Positions 62,251 to 64,000 of a DNA stretch of 64,000 nucleotides are shown here, piece after piece. The translations under genes were made by a program, and so were the position numbers. Location of the stretch: contig CAUYUJ010016715.1 of NCBI GenBank assembly GCA_963575745.1, forward strand, positions 33,501-97,500, given 5' to 3'. Numbering within the stretch: the stretch's first letter is position 1; the number at the start of each line of letters is the position of its first letter. Below the pieces are notes generated by a model, which saw only the letters and a program-made list of their open reading frames with translations, was not told where the DNA came from and did no database searches. Origin of the DNA: Prorocentrum cordatum (lineage: Eukaryota; Sar; Dinophyceae; Prorocentrales; Prorocentraceae).

Positions 62251-62746
62251 CAGAATGGGCGTTGCGGCGGCGGCAGCGGAGACGACAACCCCAGACATTC
62301 TCCGATATGAGTCGCCCAATGGGCACGCAGCCCCACTGCGGGGGTAGAAGCCTGCGTCCTGAACCCGCGCTTGATGGCACTGGGGCCCGGCGACGGGCCC
62401 AAGAGAAGCCCACTCTTTCATTATTCGCGATAGTTCCCAAGACCGGCCCCGTCGCCCTTCCCTCCCCGTCCCCTGGTCACGTCACGATTCGTGCAAGCAC
62501 AGTCTGGAAGTTCGCAATTCTTGAATACGTACTCCCATACGTCGCCTGAGCGAGTCATTAAGAGACCGGCCCCCGCCTCCCCTCCCCTCCCCCCCCTCTG
62601 GTCACGCCCGTCATCGCCAGGTGATGAGCGAAAAATTGCCCCGAGGTCGAAATCGAGGAGGACCCCGGATGCCGAGATCGACCCTGAGATACGACGGCGC
62701 GAAAACATGGAAGCCTGACACAACTCACGACCACAGCCCTGGACCC
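62251..62746. other. Low-copy spacer
   Basis: No gene recognised. It ends immediately before the left target-site duplication of the MITE-like element. Confidence 0.4.
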
Positions 62747-62957
62747 CACCTTTCTCGGGTCGGGCGAAAGGGGGGGATAGCAAAGGGGGGGTTTGAGAAT
62801 CAGCTCACGTAGCTGATGTTCCCGGCGCCTCCCGGCGCCGGAGGCGGCCATGTATCGAGGACTGGGCCCCTCGGTGGGGCCGAAACCAGCTGCATGCAGC
62901 AGATTTCGCACCCCCCCCTTTCCCAAACACCCCCTTTCGCCCGACCCGACACCTTTC
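62747..62957. repeat. Target-site duplication pair CACCTTTC
   Basis: CACCTTTC at 62,747-62,754 and again at 62,950-62,957, exactly abutting the inverted termini of the element between them. Confidence 0.85.
62755..62949. mobile_element. MITE-like non-autonomous DNA transposon, intact
   Basis: A 195-base element with a perfect 20-base terminal inverted repeat, TCGGGTCGGGCGAAAGGGGG at 62,755-62,774 and its complement at 62,930-62,949. The inversion extends imperfectly for about 40 bases. An 8-base direct repeat flanks it exactly. Its GC-rich interior contains further palindromes (GGCGCCTCCCGGCGCCGG; CAGCTGCATGCAGCAG). It has no coding capacity, so any mobility must depend on a transposase elsewhere. 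An 8-base duplication is typical of hAT and a few other superfamilies, but the termini do not let me choose one. A degenerate second copy lies at 23,649-23,849. Confidence 0.88.
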
Positions 62958-63640
62958 CGCGGCAACGTCCGCGCCGCACCGATCCGTGAGGGCCCTCGGG
63001 CGCGAGAGAGACGCCCAGCTCGAGAGGCGGCGGGCGGCCGACGGCGGCCGACGACGGCGGCCGACGACGGCGGCCGACGACGACAACCGACGACGACGAC
63101 GCGGGCCGACGGCGACGAGGGCGAGAGGCAGGCGAACCCGTCGGCCCACCGTCGTCGCCGCCCTCGTCGTCGGCCGGCCCGAAAGCACGAGACGCCACGG
63201 CGCCCGCGGGCCGAAAGCGACCTGTCGGCGAAGTGTCCGGGAGGGGGTCCGGGGCGGGCGGCCGGCGGCAGGCGGCAGGCGGGCCACGCCGGCCCCGCGG
63301 GCCCCGGCCCGAGAGCGGGCCCCGCGGAGCCCGAGGTCGAGGAGCAGCACGCCCGGACCTGGACGAAGCGCGCGCCGCCGGGGATATCAGGGGCCGAGGT
63401 CGAGGCCAGACACCCCCGGGGACCGGGACGAAGAGCGCGCCGCCAGGGATCATGGGGTCGCGCGGCCGCGCTCCGGGTCGAGGGCGTCGGCGAGCCCCAG
63501 GTCGCAGAGCAGCACGCTGGCGTCGGGCAGCTTGGAGGTCAGCGCCAGGCTGCTGGGCCTGCCGGCTCTCTCGGGGTCTTCTCGCCCGCCGCGCCTGCCG
63601 CCCTCGCTCGCACGCCGCCTCCGCCCCATGTGCGACGACT
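62958..63640. repeat. GC-rich region with CGGCCGACGACGG repeat
   Basis: 63,025-63,100 has GGCGGCCGACGACGGCGGCC repeats. 63,230-63,440 has GGCCCCGCGGGCC, GGGCCGAGGTCGAGG and GACGAAG(C/A)GCGCGCCGCC, the last two occurring twice (63,331/63,391 and 63,362/63,428), an old repeat of about 60 bases. No gene is recognised despite open frames in several phases. Confidence 0.65.
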
Positions 63641-63690
63641 CACGACGACGACGACTTACAACCACGACGACCACCACCACCACCAACGAG
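63641..63690. repeat. ACGACGACTT...ACCACCACC short repeat
   Basis: ACGACGACGA then CCACCACCACCACC. Confidence 0.8.
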
Positions 63691-64000
63691 AGGAGCCATT
63701 GGGCGGGCGCCCTCTTATTGGTGCGTCCCCCCCAACGAGCGGCGAACATATCCGTGTCCACGCCCTCGCGGTCTGGAATGCGAAGCGCGATCCCGCGAAT
63801 AAGCTGTCAAAGCTACGTCCGCGCGGGGCTCCCGCGAAAACATGCACCGTATCCGCGGGGTCACGGCCCGGGGGGCCGGCCCACGAGGCCGCGGATATGC
63901 GTGTTTTTCGCGCATGAGTCGTGTCTCTGCTCACAGCATGGGCCCCCGCGGTGAGGCTTCGACTCGATCCCGTCCCCAGGACAAGCTTTTCAATCCGAGT
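63691..64000. other. Spacer at right edge
   Basis: No gene or repeat recognised to the end of the window. Confidence 0.4.

Noticed and set aside
62800-63954. Several 180-355 residue ORFs at the right end
   Set aside because: GC-rich DNA is open in most frames here. Residues are Arg/Pro/Ala/Gly-rich with no recognised domain, and the frames start within or next to the MITE-like element.

Overview
The window looks like nuclear DNA of a dinoflagellate, most plausibly a Prorocentrum-like species. The support is a high GC content, kilobases of low-complexity and satellite DNA with almost no non-repeat sequence, and decayed LINE-type retrotransposons whose endonuclease, reverse transcriptase (RT), RNase H-like and terminal CxxC segments resemble those common in dinoflagellate genomes. 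This assignment comes from recognising family patterns, not from a database search. I found no convincing intact host gene and no rRNA, tRNA, spliced-leader gene or CRISPR array. Nearly all long open frames are translations of repeats.

Region by region. 1-2,050 holds a diverged repeat and microsatellites. 2,260-15,420 is one plus-strand LINE (called LINE-1 here) with a coiled-coil ORF1, endonuclease, RT, RNase H-like region and CxxC tail. It is split by a CAT/GATC microsatellite block (about 5,003-6,240) and by a 6.6 kb nested tandem-repeat block (6,890-13,513). The larger block holds a 10-bp minisatellite, a 170-bp repeat family and, inside that family, a 3.8 kb higher-order satellite carrying TTAGGG motifs. 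15,450-25,900 is microsatellites, GC-rich spacer and short dispersed repeats, including one copy of a MITE-like element. 25,900-30,200 is a minus-strand LINE (LINE-2) interrupted by a 77-bp tandem array. 31,979-36,320 is a second, distinct minus-strand LINE (LINE-3). 36,400-50,600 is microsatellites, several GC-rich arrays (a large one at 43,440-46,490) and a foldback element at 47,541-47,773. 50,640-52,112 is a third minus-strand LINE remnant (LINE-4). 52,130-58,750 is tandem arrays at several scales plus a 1.1-1.3 kb direct duplication. 58,760-64,000 is mostly simple repeats, one hypothetical ORF and a MITE-like element with a perfect 8-bp target-site duplication at 62,755-62,949.

The recurring theme is nesting: tandem arrays sit inside retrotransposon coding sequence in two separate elements, satellites sit inside other arrays, and duplications sit inside arrays. 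All four LINEs carry stops or frameshifts and are presumably inactive. The best-supported discrete new element is the 195-bp MITE-like element near the right end. The most unusual architecture is LINE-1, whose coding sequence can be followed across two large tandem-repeat blocks.
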